Shown: positions 26,663-35,433 of the stretch, one piece after another
Numbering within the stretch: position 1 is the first letter of the stretch
How the letters are laid out: each line of letters opens with the position of its first letter
Origin: Saprospiraceae bacterium
GTDB lineage: Bacteria; Bacteroidota; Bacteroidia; Chitinophagales; Saprospiraceae
Direction: 5' to 3'
Assembly (NCBI GenBank): GCA_020627785.1
Contig: JAHDGF010000001.1
Span: forward strand, 254,084-318,083
DNA: 64,000 nucleotides
Position numbers and translations under genes: made by a program
Notes under the pieces: model-generated
What the model was told of the DNA's origin: nothing
What the model saw: the letters and a program-made list of their open reading frames with translations, nothing else
Database searches by the model: none

Positions 26663-29062
26663 TTAGTTTCTTAATGGTTTATTATTCATCAACATATACT
26701 GAATTCTATCCAGTGTTTTTTGATTTCCAAGCAAGCTTAAGAAAGCTTCTCTTTCTAAATCTAAAAGGTATTGCTCACTTACTTTTTGATTCCCTGTTAA
26801 ATCACCTCCACAAATAACATAGGCTACTTTTCTTGCAATCTCTACATCATAGTCAGACATGTAATTTCCTAATCTGAATTCATTGATGGCAGAATAAAGT
26901 GCAGATAGCCCTGTTCGTCCTAGAGCTTTAATATCTTTTCTTGGAGTAGGCGCAACAAAGTTTGGAGCCATATCAAGGACCATTTGTTTAGCCTTAGTGA
27001 TGTTTTGTTTTCCGTTTACAGAGACAACATCTTTCGATTCCAAAAGATAATGACTACCAAAGGCCTCTCCAGCACTTGTTGCCACGGTAGCTGTAGCTAC
27101 AGGTTTGAAGTGAGAAATTAAGGTAGGTATCTGAACGTCTCCTTCAAAGAAGCTATCAGATGCTCTCACTGCCATTTCTTTAGTACCTCCTCCACCTGGG
27201 ATAAGACCTACACCCACTTCTACAAGACCGATGTATGATTCAGCAGCATATACACCTCCGTTGGCATGCATTGATATTTCACAACCACCACCAAACACAT
27301 ATCCCTGAGTTGCTACAACCGTTGGAACTTTTGAAGTTCTGAGATACATGGTTAACTGTTGAAAGTCATTGACCATTTTATCTAAGAGCTTAAAATCTTT
27401 TTGCATAGCGACCATTCCGATGTTCATCAGGTTGGCTCCTACAGTAAAGTTCTGTGCGTTATTTCCAATTACAACACCGTTCCAATTTTCATTTTCAGCC
27501 TTTTGAATGGCTTCAAAAATCGCAAGTCCGGTAGCTTCACCGATGGCGTTACTCTTCCCTTGGAATTCTACGCACATCACTCCATCTCCAATGTCGTGTA
27601 CCGTAGCTTCACTATTTTTAAAGACTGGTGCATTTGCCCTGAGCGCATCAAGAATTATAAAATTCTCAGCACTAGGTACATTCTCGTATTTCTTTGTCGC
27701 TAAGCTGTAATACTTTTTCTTTCCATCTTCAAGCTTATAAAAACTATCCGCTCCATTTCCTTTCATGTCTTTTATCCAAGCAGGAACAACTTCACCTTGG
27801 CTTTCGGCTAATTCTATACCTTTCTCTAAACCTAGCTGATCCCAATATTCAAATGGACCATAGCCCCACATATATCCGGCACGCATCGCATCATCTATGC
27901 TATAAAATTCATCGGAAATTTCAGGAACTCTATTTGCGGAATATGCAAATAAGGAAGCGAAATATTCTTTAAAAAATTTATGTTCTCTACTGTCTCCTTC
28001 AACCAAGGTCTGCATCCTCTTATTGAAAAGTTCAATCTTTTTAGCCTTGCCTATCAGTTCAATTCTTGGTTTTACTGATGGCGCATACTCTAGGGTCTTT
28101 AGATTCAAGGCATTGATGATTCTTTTTCCTTTATCATCTTTTTTATCCGTACGTTGATAATATCCCTTCCCAGATTTTCTTCCTAAGAATTTATTGTCTA
28201 ACAAAAATTGAGTAAAAGCTGGTGTTTTTGTATCCACCTTCTCATAGAACTCATCTCCTTCAACATTGTCCACAACAAAACGAGAAACCTTTTCTCCAGT
28301 ATCAATTCCTACTAAATCTTGGAGTGCATAAGAACCAGTTTTAGGTCTGCTGAGTAAGGTCCCAGTCATCGCATCTACCTCTTCAATGGTTAAGTCGTGT
28401 TTCATGGTAAGTTCTACCACTTTGGTTCCAGACATAACGCCGATTCGATTTCCGATGAAGGCAGTGGTGTCTTTACAGAGGACTGTTTCTTTCCCTAAGA
28501 AGTTACTTCCAAAATCCATAAAGAAATCAATCATGCCTTGATCACTATCTCCGTGAGGAATGACTTCTAGCAAAGGCATGTATCTAGGTGGATTAAAAAA
28601 GTGTGTTCCACAGAAATTCTTTTTAAAATCATCCGTTCTGCCATCAACCAACATTTTGATTGGAATACTAGAAGTATTAGAGGTAACAAAAGAACCAGCC
28701 TTCCTGTATTTCTCTACTTTTTCGAAAATTTGTTGCTTAATATCTAATCGCTCAATAACAACTTCGATGATCCAATCCATTTCTGAAATTTTCTCAAAGT
28801 CATCGTCAAAATTTCCAGTGGTAATTTTTTTGGCGGCTGATTTTCTATAAAGAGGTGCCGGCTTAGACTTGATGGCTGCTTTCAAAGCACCATTAACAAT
28901 GCTGTTTCTTACGACTGGATTGTTTTTGTCCTCTTCTTTTATATCAAATGGAACAATATCTAGCAATAGGACTTCCATCCCAATGTTTGCTAAATGGCAA
29001 GCAATCCCTGATCCCATGACTCCGGAACCCAGAACAGCGACTTTTTGTATTCTGTTATTCAT
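26663..29062 (-). CDS. fadN: 3-hydroxyacyl-CoA dehydrogenase / enoyl-CoA hydratase (FadN type)
   Basis: 799 residues with dehydrogenase first and hydratase last, the order of B. subtilis FadN and the reverse of E. coli FadB. NAD-binding fold at residues about 6-30 (VAVLGSGVMGSGIACHLANI). The 3HCDH signature region includes CGTHFFNPPRYMPLLEVIP and the C-terminal 3HCDH half with GLVGIDTGEKV-like sequence (DLVGIDTGEKVSRFV). The crotonase part is at about 480-700 with the oxyanion-hole glycines in FGGGCEISMHANGGVYAAES and VEVGVGLIPGGGG. It performs hydration and NAD-dependent oxidation in beta-oxidation. First gene of a leftward operon with fadA. Confidence 0.95.
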   Translation of the reverse strand: MNNRIQKVAVLGSGVMGSGIACHLANIGMEVLLLDIVPFDIKEEDKNNPVVRNSIVNGALKAAIKSKPAPLYRKSAAKKITTGNFDDDFEKISEMDWIIEVVIERLDIKQQIFEKVEKYRKAGSFVTSNTSSIPIKMLVDGRTDDFKKNFCGTHFFNPPRYMPLLEVIPHGDSDQGMIDFFMDFGSNFLGKETVLCKDTTAFIGNRIGVMSGTKVVELTMKHDLTIEEVDAMTGTLLSRPKTGSYALQDLVGIDTGEKVSRFVVDNVEGDEFYEKVDTKTPAFTQFLLDNKFLGRKSGKGYYQRTDKKDDKGKRIINALNLKTLEYAPSVKPRIELIGKAKKIELFNKRMQTLVEGDSREHKFFKEYFASLFAYSANRVPEISDEFYSIDDAMRAGYMWGYGPFEYWDQLGLEKGIELAESQGEVVPAWIKDMKGNGADSFYKLEDGKKKYYSLATKKYENVPSAENFIILDALRANAPVFKNSEATVHDIGDGVMCVEFQGKSNAIGEATGLAIFEAIQKAENENWNGVVIGNNAQNFTVGANLMNIGMVAMQKDFKLLDKMVNDFQQLTMYLRTSKVPTVVATQGYVFGGGCEISMHANGGVYAAESYIGLVEVGVGLIPGGGGTKEMAVRASDSFFEGDVQIPTLISHFKPVATATVATSAGEAFGSHYLLESKDVVSVNGKQNITKAKQMVLDMAPNFVAPTPRKDIKALGRTGLSALYSAINEFRLGNYMSDYDVEIARKVAYVICGGDLTGNQKVSEQYLLDLEREAFLSLLGNQKTLDRIQYMLMNNKPLRN

Positions 29063-29213
29063 TTATTTTGTATTGATCTCGCCTTTGGCTTTGACAAATT
29101 GGATTTAAAAATTTAACTTAGAGTAAAGAAAATGAATTCTATACATAATGAATGCAAATTCTATGCTATTTGTTTCATTTTCAATCGTTAACAATAAATA
29201 TACGACGTTAAAT

Positions 29214-31028
29214 ATGAGTAAGTACATGAGCATGGATAATCTAAAATTTATCCTACACGAAGTCCTAGAGGTTGAAAATCTATGTTCGCTTGAGAAATAT
29301 CAGGATCACGACAAACAGAGTTTTGATATTTTACTAGATGCGACGAAGGATCATTCAGATAAAGTATACTATCCAGCTTTCAAAGAAATGGATGAAGATC
29401 CAGCAAGGTATGAGGACGGTAAAATTATTGTTCACTCAGTAGTCGGTGAGGCAATGAAGATCGCAGGTGAAAATGGGATGATCGGAGCCACTTTCGATTA
29501 TGATGATGGAGGAATGCAGTTACCACACGTCATTTATACAGCAGCCTCTCACATTGCTGAATGTGCTAATAATAGCCTAACGGGTTATGCAGGTCTTACA
29601 AGTGGTGCTTGCAACTTAATTGTTTCTTTTGGTGACCAAGAGTTAAAAGATACTTATGCGCCGAAAATGATGGCTGGAGAATGGGCAGGAACTATGTGTC
29701 TGACAGAGCCTCAAGCAGGATCTTCTTTATCCGACATTACAACTTCAGCTCAAAGAAATGAGGATGGAAGTTTTAAAATTAAAGGTCATAAAATCTTTAT
29801 TTCTGGTGGAGATCATGAATATTCAGAGAATTTCATTCATTTAGTGATTGCAAGAATTGAAGGTGCTCCAGCGGGAACCAAAGGGATTTCATTGTTCGTA
29901 GTTCCAAAACTACGAATTAAAGAAGATGGTTCTTTAGAGAATAATGATGTTGTTACAGCAGGTGATTTTCAGAAAATGGGACAGCGCGGGTATTGTACAA
30001 CGCACTTGGTTTTCGGCGAAAAAGATGATTGTCAAGGTTGGTTAGTTGGCGCAGAAAATAAGGGTTTGAAATATATGTTTCAAATGATGAATGGTGCTCG
30101 AATTGATGTGGGATTGACCGCAGCTTCCACGGCTACTGCTGCGTACTATGCTTCTTTACAATATGCTAAAGAAAGACCTCAGGGAAGAAGAATTTTAGAA
30201 GGGGGAAAGAAGAATGTTGAAGCGGAGCAGACATTAATCATTAAGCACCCTGATGTGCGTAGAATGTTGCTTTTGCAGAAAGCGGTTACAGAAGGTTCCG
30301 TAGCACTCTTACTGACAGCTTCTAAGTACCATGATCTTTCTGTCGCTTCCGCAAATGAAGATGAACGTGAAAAATATCATGACCTACTTGAAATATTAAC
30401 TCCAATTGCTAAAACTTATCCTTCAGAAATGGGGAGGATCTCAATTAATAATGGTTTGCAAATATTCGGAGGTTATGGCTTTTGCACTGATTTTCCATTA
30501 GAACAATATTACAGAGATGTAAGAATTATGTCCTTATATGAAGGGACAACTGGGATACAATCCTTAGACCTTTTGGGCAGAAAAGTAGTGATGAAAAATG
30601 GTGCAGCGATGAAGGCGTTGACTGCAGAAATTATTTCAGCCATTAAAGCAGCTGGAACCTTTGATGAATTAAAACCTTATGCAGAGAAATTAAAGGAGGC
30701 TTCTAAGACATTGGAAGAAACTTTGATGCACTTGCTTCAATTTGCGATGAAAGGAGACCACGAACGCTACATTTCAGATGCGACCATTTTTATGGAAATG
30801 ATGAGTAATATTGCCATTGCTTGGCAATGGCTTGTTATGGCAACCAAGGCTAAAGAGACTTTGGTTACTGGTAAGACTATTTTTGAATCTTCTTTCTATG
30901 AAAATAAGATTCATACCATGAAATTTTATTATAAATACGAATTACCAAAGATTTCTTCTTGTAAGGAAACTTTAATGCATTCAGATACATTAACTATTTT
31001 AGAGAGCAATAAAGAAGTGCTCGCATAA
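29214..31028 (+). CDS. fadE: Acyl-CoA dehydrogenase
   Basis: 604 residues from ATG 29214. An upstream ATG at 29148 would add 22 residues not typical of the family. It is the long acyl-CoA dehydrogenase type, with an extra N-terminal helix region and a C-terminal extension of about 130 residues beyond the usual core. Signatures: MCLTEPQAGSSLSDITTSA (flavin-binding), GHKIFISGGDHEYSENF, and IFGGYGFCTDFPLEQYYRDV, then SLYEGTTGIQSLDLLGRK with the catalytic Glu of YEGTTGIQ. It does the first beta-oxidation step, trans-2-enoyl-CoA formation. Divergent from fadN and followed by an SCP2 protein. Confidence 0.94.
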   Translation: MSKYMSMDNLKFILHEVLEVENLCSLEKYQDHDKQSFDILLDATKDHSDKVYYPAFKEMDEDPARYEDGKIIVHSVVGEAMKIAGENGMIGATFDYDDGGMQLPHVIYTAASHIAECANNSLTGYAGLTSGACNLIVSFGDQELKDTYAPKMMAGEWAGTMCLTEPQAGSSLSDITTSAQRNEDGSFKIKGHKIFISGGDHEYSENFIHLVIARIEGAPAGTKGISLFVVPKLRIKEDGSLENNDVVTAGDFQKMGQRGYCTTHLVFGEKDDCQGWLVGAENKGLKYMFQMMNGARIDVGLTAASTATAAYYASLQYAKERPQGRRILEGGKKNVEAEQTLIIKHPDVRRMLLLQKAVTEGSVALLLTASKYHDLSVASANEDEREKYHDLLEILTPIAKTYPSEMGRISINNGLQIFGGYGFCTDFPLEQYYRDVRIMSLYEGTTGIQSLDLLGRKVVMKNGAAMKALTAEIISAIKAAGTFDELKPYAEKLKEASKTLEETLMHLLQFAMKGDHERYISDATIFMEMMSNIAIAWQWLVMATKAKETLVTGKTIFESSFYENKIHTMKFYYKYELPKISSCKETLMHSDTLTILESNKEVLA

Positions 31029-31047
31029 ATAAATTAAAACGATAGTA

Positions 31048-31341
31048 ATGATTGACCAAGTAATTGAACAAATCCAGTCACAAGCTGGAAATGTGGCTCC
31101 TCTAGGAGCAAAATTCAAGTTTGTATTAGATGATAATATCATCTTCATTGATGGAACAGGTGATACAAATGTTGTCACGACTGATGATCAAGAAGCAGAT
31201 TGTACCATGACTTCTACAGTAGAGGTTTTGCAACAATTAAAAGCGGGAGATTTAAATCCAATGATGGCGGTGATGTCTGGTAAGATTAAGATTAAAGGGG
31301 ATATGGGACTTGCAATGAAGTTGCAAGGGCTATTAGGATAG
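31048..31341 (+). CDS. SCP2 sterol-binding domain protein
   Basis: 97 residues, entirely one SCP2 lipid-carrier domain (FKFVLDDNIIFIDGTGD ... DCTMTSTVEVLQQLKAGDLNPMMAVMSGKIKIKGDMGLAMKLQ). Stand-alone SCP2 proteins bind hydrophobic acyl-CoAs or sterols. It follows fadE by 19 bp and precedes a terminator, so it is most probably co-transcribed with fadE and may deliver acyl-CoA substrates to the dehydrogenase. That last point is inference from position. Confidence 0.92.
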   Translation: MIDQVIEQIQSQAGNVAPLGAKFKFVLDDNIIFIDGTGDTNVVTTDDQEADCTMTSTVEVLQQLKAGDLNPMMAVMSGKIKIKGDMGLAMKLQGLLG

Positions 31342-31357
31342 AATAATTAAACTAAAT

Positions 31358-31400
31358 AAAAGAAGGGGATGTGTTTACGACACATCCCCTTCTTTTATTT
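31358..31400. terminator. Bidirectional terminator between SCP2 gene and outer-membrane protein gene
   Basis: 17-bp perfect stem (31358-31374 with 31380-31396) around loop TTACG. It starts with AAAAG and ends with CTTTTATTT, so it has a T-run on both strands between the convergent genes. Confidence 0.93.
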
Positions 31401-31412
31401 AACCTATAGAGT

Positions 31413-32009
31413 TTAAAAAGCATACCCCATGCTTAAAGAAAAGTTGACACTACTTCCGTAAACAACATCGAAGGCAAGTTGAGATTCTGGATCAAGAGGA
31501 TCGCCATTATTAACGAAATTATTATCATTTAATAAGCTGCTGTAACCTACGTCAAAGCCCAGTAAGAAACCATTGTATCCTAAGAATTCTAACCCTAAAG
31601 ATAATTGTCCATAGGTTGAAGCTTTTAGATCGATGAGGTAGTCAGATCCATTTGAGTTTTCAACTAAAACATCTTCAATTGATAAAGGGGCGTGACTTAT
31701 ACCTAGCCCTACATATGGAGTAAATCTCTTTTTTGTAAATAAGTATCTTCCTCTTACTCCACCTTTAAATAATTGTAGACCGAGACCAGCCCCTGCATCT
31801 ATGGCAATATGTGGTGTTGCATAATAACTCACAAAACCTCCTACACCAGCTAAACTTTTAAATCCTAAAGTACCAGCTATTGCTATTTTTCTATCAGCTC
31901 TTACTACTTCAAAATCTGAAGATTTAGATTCAGTGCTTCTGCTTTTTTGGGCCAATAGTTCTCCGCTTACTGTGAAGGCCACCAATACGATCAATAATAG
32001 ATTTTTCAT
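31413..32009 (-). CDS. Outer-membrane beta-barrel protein (porin-like, OmpA/OprF-type barrel)
   Basis: 198 residues. Signal peptide about 1-21 (GELLAQ). The mature protein is made of alternating short strands ending in aromatic residues, such as GGVRGRYLFTKKRFTPYVGLG and GFLLGFDVGYSSLL. It closes with SLSMGYAF, the terminal Phe that is typical for barrel insertion by BamA. Length suits an eight-stranded barrel. No recognised specific family and no clear substrate. It is a single gene, ending at the shared terminator 31358-31400. Confidence 0.85.
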   Translation of the reverse strand: MKNLLLIVLVAFTVSGELLAQKSRSTESKSSDFEVVRADRKIAIAGTLGFKSLAGVGGFVSYYATPHIAIDAGAGLGLQLFKGGVRGRYLFTKKRFTPYVGLGISHAPLSIEDVLVENSNGSDYLIDLKASTYGQLSLGLEFLGYNGFLLGFDVGYSSLLNDNNFVNNGDPLDPESQLAFDVVYGSSVNFSLSMGYAF

Positions 32010-32159
32010 AATTTTTAGATTTTATAAGTAAGTGCAGTAATAAATTGAAAAGGTTGTATTGATAAATTCTTTTTTTACCCTTTTAACGAGATTCTAACAC
32101 TTGGTCTGATATGACTTTATACACAAGTTGTGTGACCTTTGAATAAATTAGTGCAACAT

Positions 32160-32196
32160 AAAATAAGCCTCTAACTACCAAGTAGTTAGAGGCTTA
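32160..32196 (-). terminator. Terminator downstream of tRNA-Gln
   Basis: 15-bp perfect stem TAAGCCTCTAACTAC (32164-32178) with GTAGTTAGAGGCTTA (32182-32196), loop CAA, followed on the minus strand by TTATTTTATG. It ends the tRNA transcript 5 nt past its 3' end. Confidence 0.85.
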
Positions 32197-32200
32197 AAAG

Positions 32201-32272
32201 TTGACCCACTAGGACTCGAACCTAGAATGACGATACCAAAAACCGTAGTGTTGCCAATTACACCATGGGTCA
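32201..32272 (-). tRNA. tRNA-Gln (anticodon TTG)
   Basis: Minus strand, 72 nt. Acceptor TGACCCA / TGGGTCA with discriminator A. D-arm GTG ... CAC, anticodon stem ACGGT / ATCGT (one G-U) with loop TTTTGGT giving anticodon UUG. T-arm CTAGG-TTCGAGT-CCTAG. The CCA end is not encoded (CTT follows). It reads CAA and, by wobble, CAG. A -7-like TAAATTTG lies 9 bp upstream. Confidence 0.95.
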
Positions 32273-32281
32273 AAGTGTCTG

Positions 32282-32289
32282 CAAATTTA
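32282..32289 (-). promoter_or_regulatory. -7 element of the tRNA-Gln promoter
   Basis: Reads TAAATTTG on the minus strand, an exact TAnnTTTG match ending 9 bp before the mature tRNA 5' end. The rest of 32290-32441, between the tRNA and hpt, holds nothing I can identify. Confidence 0.5.
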
Positions 32290-32441
32290 TAATAAATTTA
32301 CTTTCAGTGTAATACCTTTTTATACTTTTTATAAGCATCTGATAATATCTATGGGCCAATGGATAAAGAAAGCCTGATTTATGACATTTTTAAAGGACTG
32401 AACTACAACACAGGCTCTTCCCATCAGTGCCCCACTTAGTT

Positions 32442-32981
32442 TTAAGGCTTTTTCAATTGATAAATGTCTGGATACTGTCTTCCCCTATAATCCCAGTCTA
32501 AACCATACCCTAACACAAATTCATTTTTAATTTCGATGCCTATGTAATCGAGGTTAGGTTTGGATTGAATGGCTTCAGGTTTAAACAAGAGTGTACATAT
32601 TTTTATGTCTACAGCACCTTTCTGTTTAAGATATTTGACGAAAGCGGTCATGGTGCGGCCTGTATCTACAATGTCTTCAATAATTAAAACCTCTTTTCCT
32701 TGTAGGTCAAGATCTAAGGTGGTTTCAATTTTTATTTCTCCTGTACTTTCCATTCCTGTGTACGAGCTGATTTTTACAAACTTGAACAGATGTTGAAAAT
32801 CTAACTTGCGGAGTAAATCAGCACAGAACATGAAGGAGCCATCAAGTACCGAAAGTATGATGGGATCCTTGCCTTCGTAGTCGGTGTTTAAATTTGACGC
32901 AAGTCTGGTATTTATTTCATTTATTTTATCGCTACTCAGCAGTAACTCAAATATCTGATCATTTAATTCTATTTGTTTCAC
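32442..32981 (-). CDS. hpt: Hypoxanthine phosphoribosyltransferase
   Basis: 179 residues, the normal size for bacterial HPRT. The PRPP-binding signature is VLIIEDIVDTGRTMTAF (about 95-111), preceded by the flexible loop SSYTGMESTGEIKI. The N-terminal PIILSVLDGSFMFCADLLR is also typical. It converts hypoxanthine (and guanine in many bacteria) with PRPP to nucleotides, a purine salvage step in the cytoplasm. It overlaps the M28 peptidase gene upstream by 4 nt, so the two are translationally coupled. The C-terminal base-binding part (GIEIKNEFVLGYGLDWDYRG) is intact. Confidence 0.95.
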   Translation of the reverse strand: MKQIELNDQIFELLLSSDKINEINTRLASNLNTDYEGKDPIILSVLDGSFMFCADLLRKLDFQHLFKFVKISSYTGMESTGEIKIETTLDLDLQGKEVLIIEDIVDTGRTMTAFVKYLKQKGAVDIKICTLLFKPEAIQSKPNLDYIGIEIKNEFVLGYGLDWDYRGRQYPDIYQLKKP

Positions 32982-34378
32982 TTCAACCCCATTTGATCAA
33001 TTAAGTAGACCAAAGAGGTCATAGCGGCAGCACCCAATTCTAATTCTCGTTTGTTGACTTGGTCTATATTATCATTTTTGGTGTGGTGAAGGTCAAAGTA
33101 TCTCTGAGGATCGGGACGTAGACCAATGAGTAACCCACCTTGGGATTTAAGTGGCCCAATGTCTGCACCACCTCCTCCAGCTTTGAGATGAAGGTCGTAG
33201 GGTGTTAAGAATTTTTCAAAAGCTTGAAATTTGGCTAAGTATGGTTTGTAAACATCTTCTCTTGCAGAACAACCGAATCCTCTTGGGGTGAAACCCCCGA
33301 GGTCAGATTCAATGGCGGCCAGATGAAACTCATTGGCTTGATTGCTTAGTTCTGCGTATTTTTTTCCGCCAGCCAATCCATTTTCCTCATTCATGAACAT
33401 GACGCATCTTAAGGTTCGCTTTGGCTTGTAACCTATGGCTAAAAGTGTTTCGAAAACTTGGATGGAATGCATACAACCAGCTCCGTCATCATGCGCACCA
33501 CCAGCTAGATCCCAACTATCTAAATGACCACCAACTAAGATTATTTCATCTGGATATTCAGATCCTCGAATCTCTGCCACCACGTTATGCGAAAGCTTAT
33601 CTTCTGCCATTCCACAGTCCGCATTTATTGTGGCCGTTAATTTTGCATTTGCCTTGAGCGACTTACTCAAAAATTCAGCATCTAAAGTACTAATGGCTAT
33701 TCCAGGGATTTTTCTTCCATCCTCGTCATACACGGTAACTCCGGTATGTGGCACATCATCCAATAACGTTGTCATGGATCTAACCAACACCGCTTTTGCA
33801 CCAAATCTTGCGGCCATTGCAGGTCCTCTTGATCTTTGGTCGACAGCTCCTCCATAAGCATGGCCGGTGTGTATTTTTGTTGGGTCCATGGGTCTATTAA
33901 AAAATACGATTTTATCTTTTAATGTAGATTCACCCAAACCTTCAAGAGAGTCCAAGTGCAGTACCTCAATTATTTCACCTGACCAATCCATTCCTTCGGT
34001 GCCTATGCTATTCCCTAAAGAGGTTGCTTGTAATTCTTTTGCGCCAGAGGGTAGATTTACAAATACAGTGGCTTCTTTTCGTCTTTGCCAATGCGGAACC
34101 ATACATTCTTGCTTCCAAACACTATCAACACCAAGATTTTTTAACTCTTGAAATGTCCAATCCACTGCATTTTGGGCGTTTTCTGACCCTGTCAACCGAC
34201 CCCCAATGCTTTCGGATAGGTGGAACAATCTCTGGTAACAATTTGATTCTGTCAGTGCATGATCATAAATGCTTCGAATGTATAAAGCATGTGCGTCATC
34301 CTGAGAAACTAGAGAAGACGTGCCGAAAATAGGAATAAACAGGAGTAGAAACTTGAAATATGGGTGAATAGAATTCAT
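32978..34378 (-). CDS. Secreted M28 family metallopeptidase with PA domain (carboxypeptidase Q-like)
   Basis: 466 residues. Signal peptide about 1-25 (SLVSQ). A protease-associated domain insert (about 130-270) is followed by the M28 zinc-peptidase core with all ligands and the catalytic acid visible: GGHLDSWDLAGGAHDDGAG (His and Asp), FMNEENGLAGG (Glu-Glu), AIESDLGG (Asp) and FDLHHTKNDN (His). This suits an aminopeptidase or dipeptidase acting on peptides in the periplasm or outside. The 4-nt overlap with hpt is curious, since secretion and purine salvage are not obviously linked. Confidence 0.93.
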   Translation of the reverse strand: MNSIHPYFKFLLLFIPIFGTSSLVSQDDAHALYIRSIYDHALTESNCYQRLFHLSESIGGRLTGSENAQNAVDWTFQELKNLGVDSVWKQECMVPHWQRRKEATVFVNLPSGAKELQATSLGNSIGTEGMDWSGEIIEVLHLDSLEGLGESTLKDKIVFFNRPMDPTKIHTGHAYGGAVDQRSRGPAMAARFGAKAVLVRSMTTLLDDVPHTGVTVYDEDGRKIPGIAISTLDAEFLSKSLKANAKLTATINADCGMAEDKLSHNVVAEIRGSEYPDEIILVGGHLDSWDLAGGAHDDGAGCMHSIQVFETLLAIGYKPKRTLRCVMFMNEENGLAGGKKYAELSNQANEFHLAAIESDLGGFTPRGFGCSAREDVYKPYLAKFQAFEKFLTPYDLHLKAGGGGADIGPLKSQGGLLIGLRPDPQRYFDLHHTKNDNIDQVNKRELELGAAAMTSLVYLIDQMGLK

Positions 34379-34413
34379 TAAAATATTTTTTAAGCGCGAG
34401 TTTTTAGCTACTT

Positions 34414-34421
34414 TAGCTTTG
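34414..34421 (+). promoter_or_regulatory. -7-like element upstream of the ECF sigma gene
   Basis: TAGCTTTG, an exact TAnnTTTG match between the divergent M28 and sigma genes; the -33 region has only TTT runs. Transcription from here would run into the hairpin at 34465-34505 before the sigma start. Confidence 0.4.
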
Positions 34422-34464
34422 TGTTAATTTTACAATAAGTAAGATTAATTTCATTTGGTTAAGC

Positions 34465-34506
34465 AAAAGAGACGTACTTAAAGCAGTGCTGTCTCTTTTT
34501 TATTTT
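34465..34506 (+). terminator. Terminator-like hairpin in the leader of the ECF sigma gene
   Basis: AAAAGAGAC-GTACT (34465-34478) pairs with AGTGC-T-GTCTCTTTT (34485-34499) with one bulged T and a GU pair, loop TAAAGC. It is followed by TTATTTTACT. It reads rightward and stands 74 bp before the sigma gene, with no coding gene ending ahead of it on that strand. Confidence 0.6.
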
Positions 34507-34579
34507 ACTCAAAGTTCATCCTTCTTAAGTAACTTTGATTAATTTTCACGTCTAAATTTAACAAACCCCAGCAATTAAG

Positions 34580-35182
34580 ATGGATATGATCAATTTATTG
34601 TACCCATTATTGACAAGGGATATCCCAACCACCATGTCTGATGAAGACGTGATTAAAGAATATTTGGCTACTCAAAATTCAGCCTATTTTGATGTTCTTT
34701 ATAAAAGGTATTCCGGAAAGATTTTCGGTAAATGCATATCGCTTCTAAAAGAAGAGGCAAAGGCAGCTGATGCTACGCAAGAAATCTTTATGAAAATTCT
34801 CCTTAATCTTTCCAAGTTTAGCGGAAAGAGTAAGTTTTCAACTTGGATATATTCAATTACCTACAATTTCTGCATTGACGTGATTCGTAGGGCCAAAAAA
34901 GATCCAAGCCTCCTTGTTGATGATATAGAAACCAAGCATGATGTGGTGGATGATATTGAAGACACTTACCTTCTAGAACTGAAGGTAAGCAGATTGAAAG
35001 TAATATTAGAAGAAATTCCAGCCATGGACAAGTCATTTTTATTGATGAAATATCAGGATGACATGTCAATTAGGGAAATTAGTGAGATTACTAAAAAGAG
35101 TGAAAGTGCCGTGAAAATGAAAATTAAGCGGGCTAAGCAAAAATTTAAGAAGACTTATAAAGAGATTTATAAAGAAGAATAG
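34580..35182 (+). CDS. ECF-type RNA polymerase sigma factor
   Basis: 200 residues. Region 2 (YFDVLYKRYSGKIFGKCISL ... DATQEIFMKILLNLSKFSG ... FSTWIYSITYNFCIDVIRR) and region 4 (IPAMDKSFLLMKYQDDMSIR ... EISEITKKSESAVKMKIKRA) are joined by a short acidic linker, with no region 1 or 3. This is a group 4 sigma factor. The start may be Met19 (34634, MSDEDVIKEYLATQN), since the first 18 residues are not typical. It is followed 2 bp later by a 74-residue acidic protein and then a mechanosensitive-channel-like protein. No classical membrane anti-sigma factor is present. Regulon unknown. Confidence 0.9.
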   Translation: MDMINLLYPLLTRDIPTTMSDEDVIKEYLATQNSAYFDVLYKRYSGKIFGKCISLLKEEAKAADATQEIFMKILLNLSKFSGKSKFSTWIYSITYNFCIDVIRRAKKDPSLLVDDIETKHDVVDDIEDTYLLELKVSRLKVILEEIPAMDKSFLLMKYQDDMSIREISEITKKSESAVKMKIKRAKQKFKKTYKEIYKEE

Positions 35183-35184
35183 GG

Positions 35185-35409
35185 ATGAGGAATAGTTTTA
35201 AAGAATTAGAAAAAGAAAACATGGAGAGGTTCGAAAAGGAGTCTCAAAATGTAAAAGATAAAATAGATGGTGAAACATCTTCATTTAAGTTTATTGGAGA
35301 TGTATTAGATTTGTACTTTAGCAAAGTAATGGGAGTTTTTGTGGCCATGAGTGGTGGTAAAGACGACGATAACAAACCCAAAAAGGATAATAGCAACCCT
35401 GCCGATTAA
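35185..35409 (+). CDS. Small charged protein coupled to the ECF sigma gene
   Basis: 74 residues, start 2 bp after the sigma stop (TAGGGATG). It has a charged amphipathic helix at the N-terminus (FKELEKENMERFEKESQNVK) and a more hydrophobic middle (FIGDVLDLYFSKVMGVFVAM). A Gly/Asp/Lys-rich tail ends in NSNPAD. No membrane helix or cysteine motif is clear, and I recognise no family. Its position fits a partner or modulator of the sigma factor, but the sequence does not look like a known anti-sigma domain. Tight spacing and a clean frame support it as a real gene. Confidence 0.7.
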   Translation: MRNSFKELEKENMERFEKESQNVKDKIDGETSSFKFIGDVLDLYFSKVMGVFVAMSGGKDDDNKPKKDNSNPAD

Positions 35410-35433
35410 TCCGTAATCTAATAAAAAACCAAT

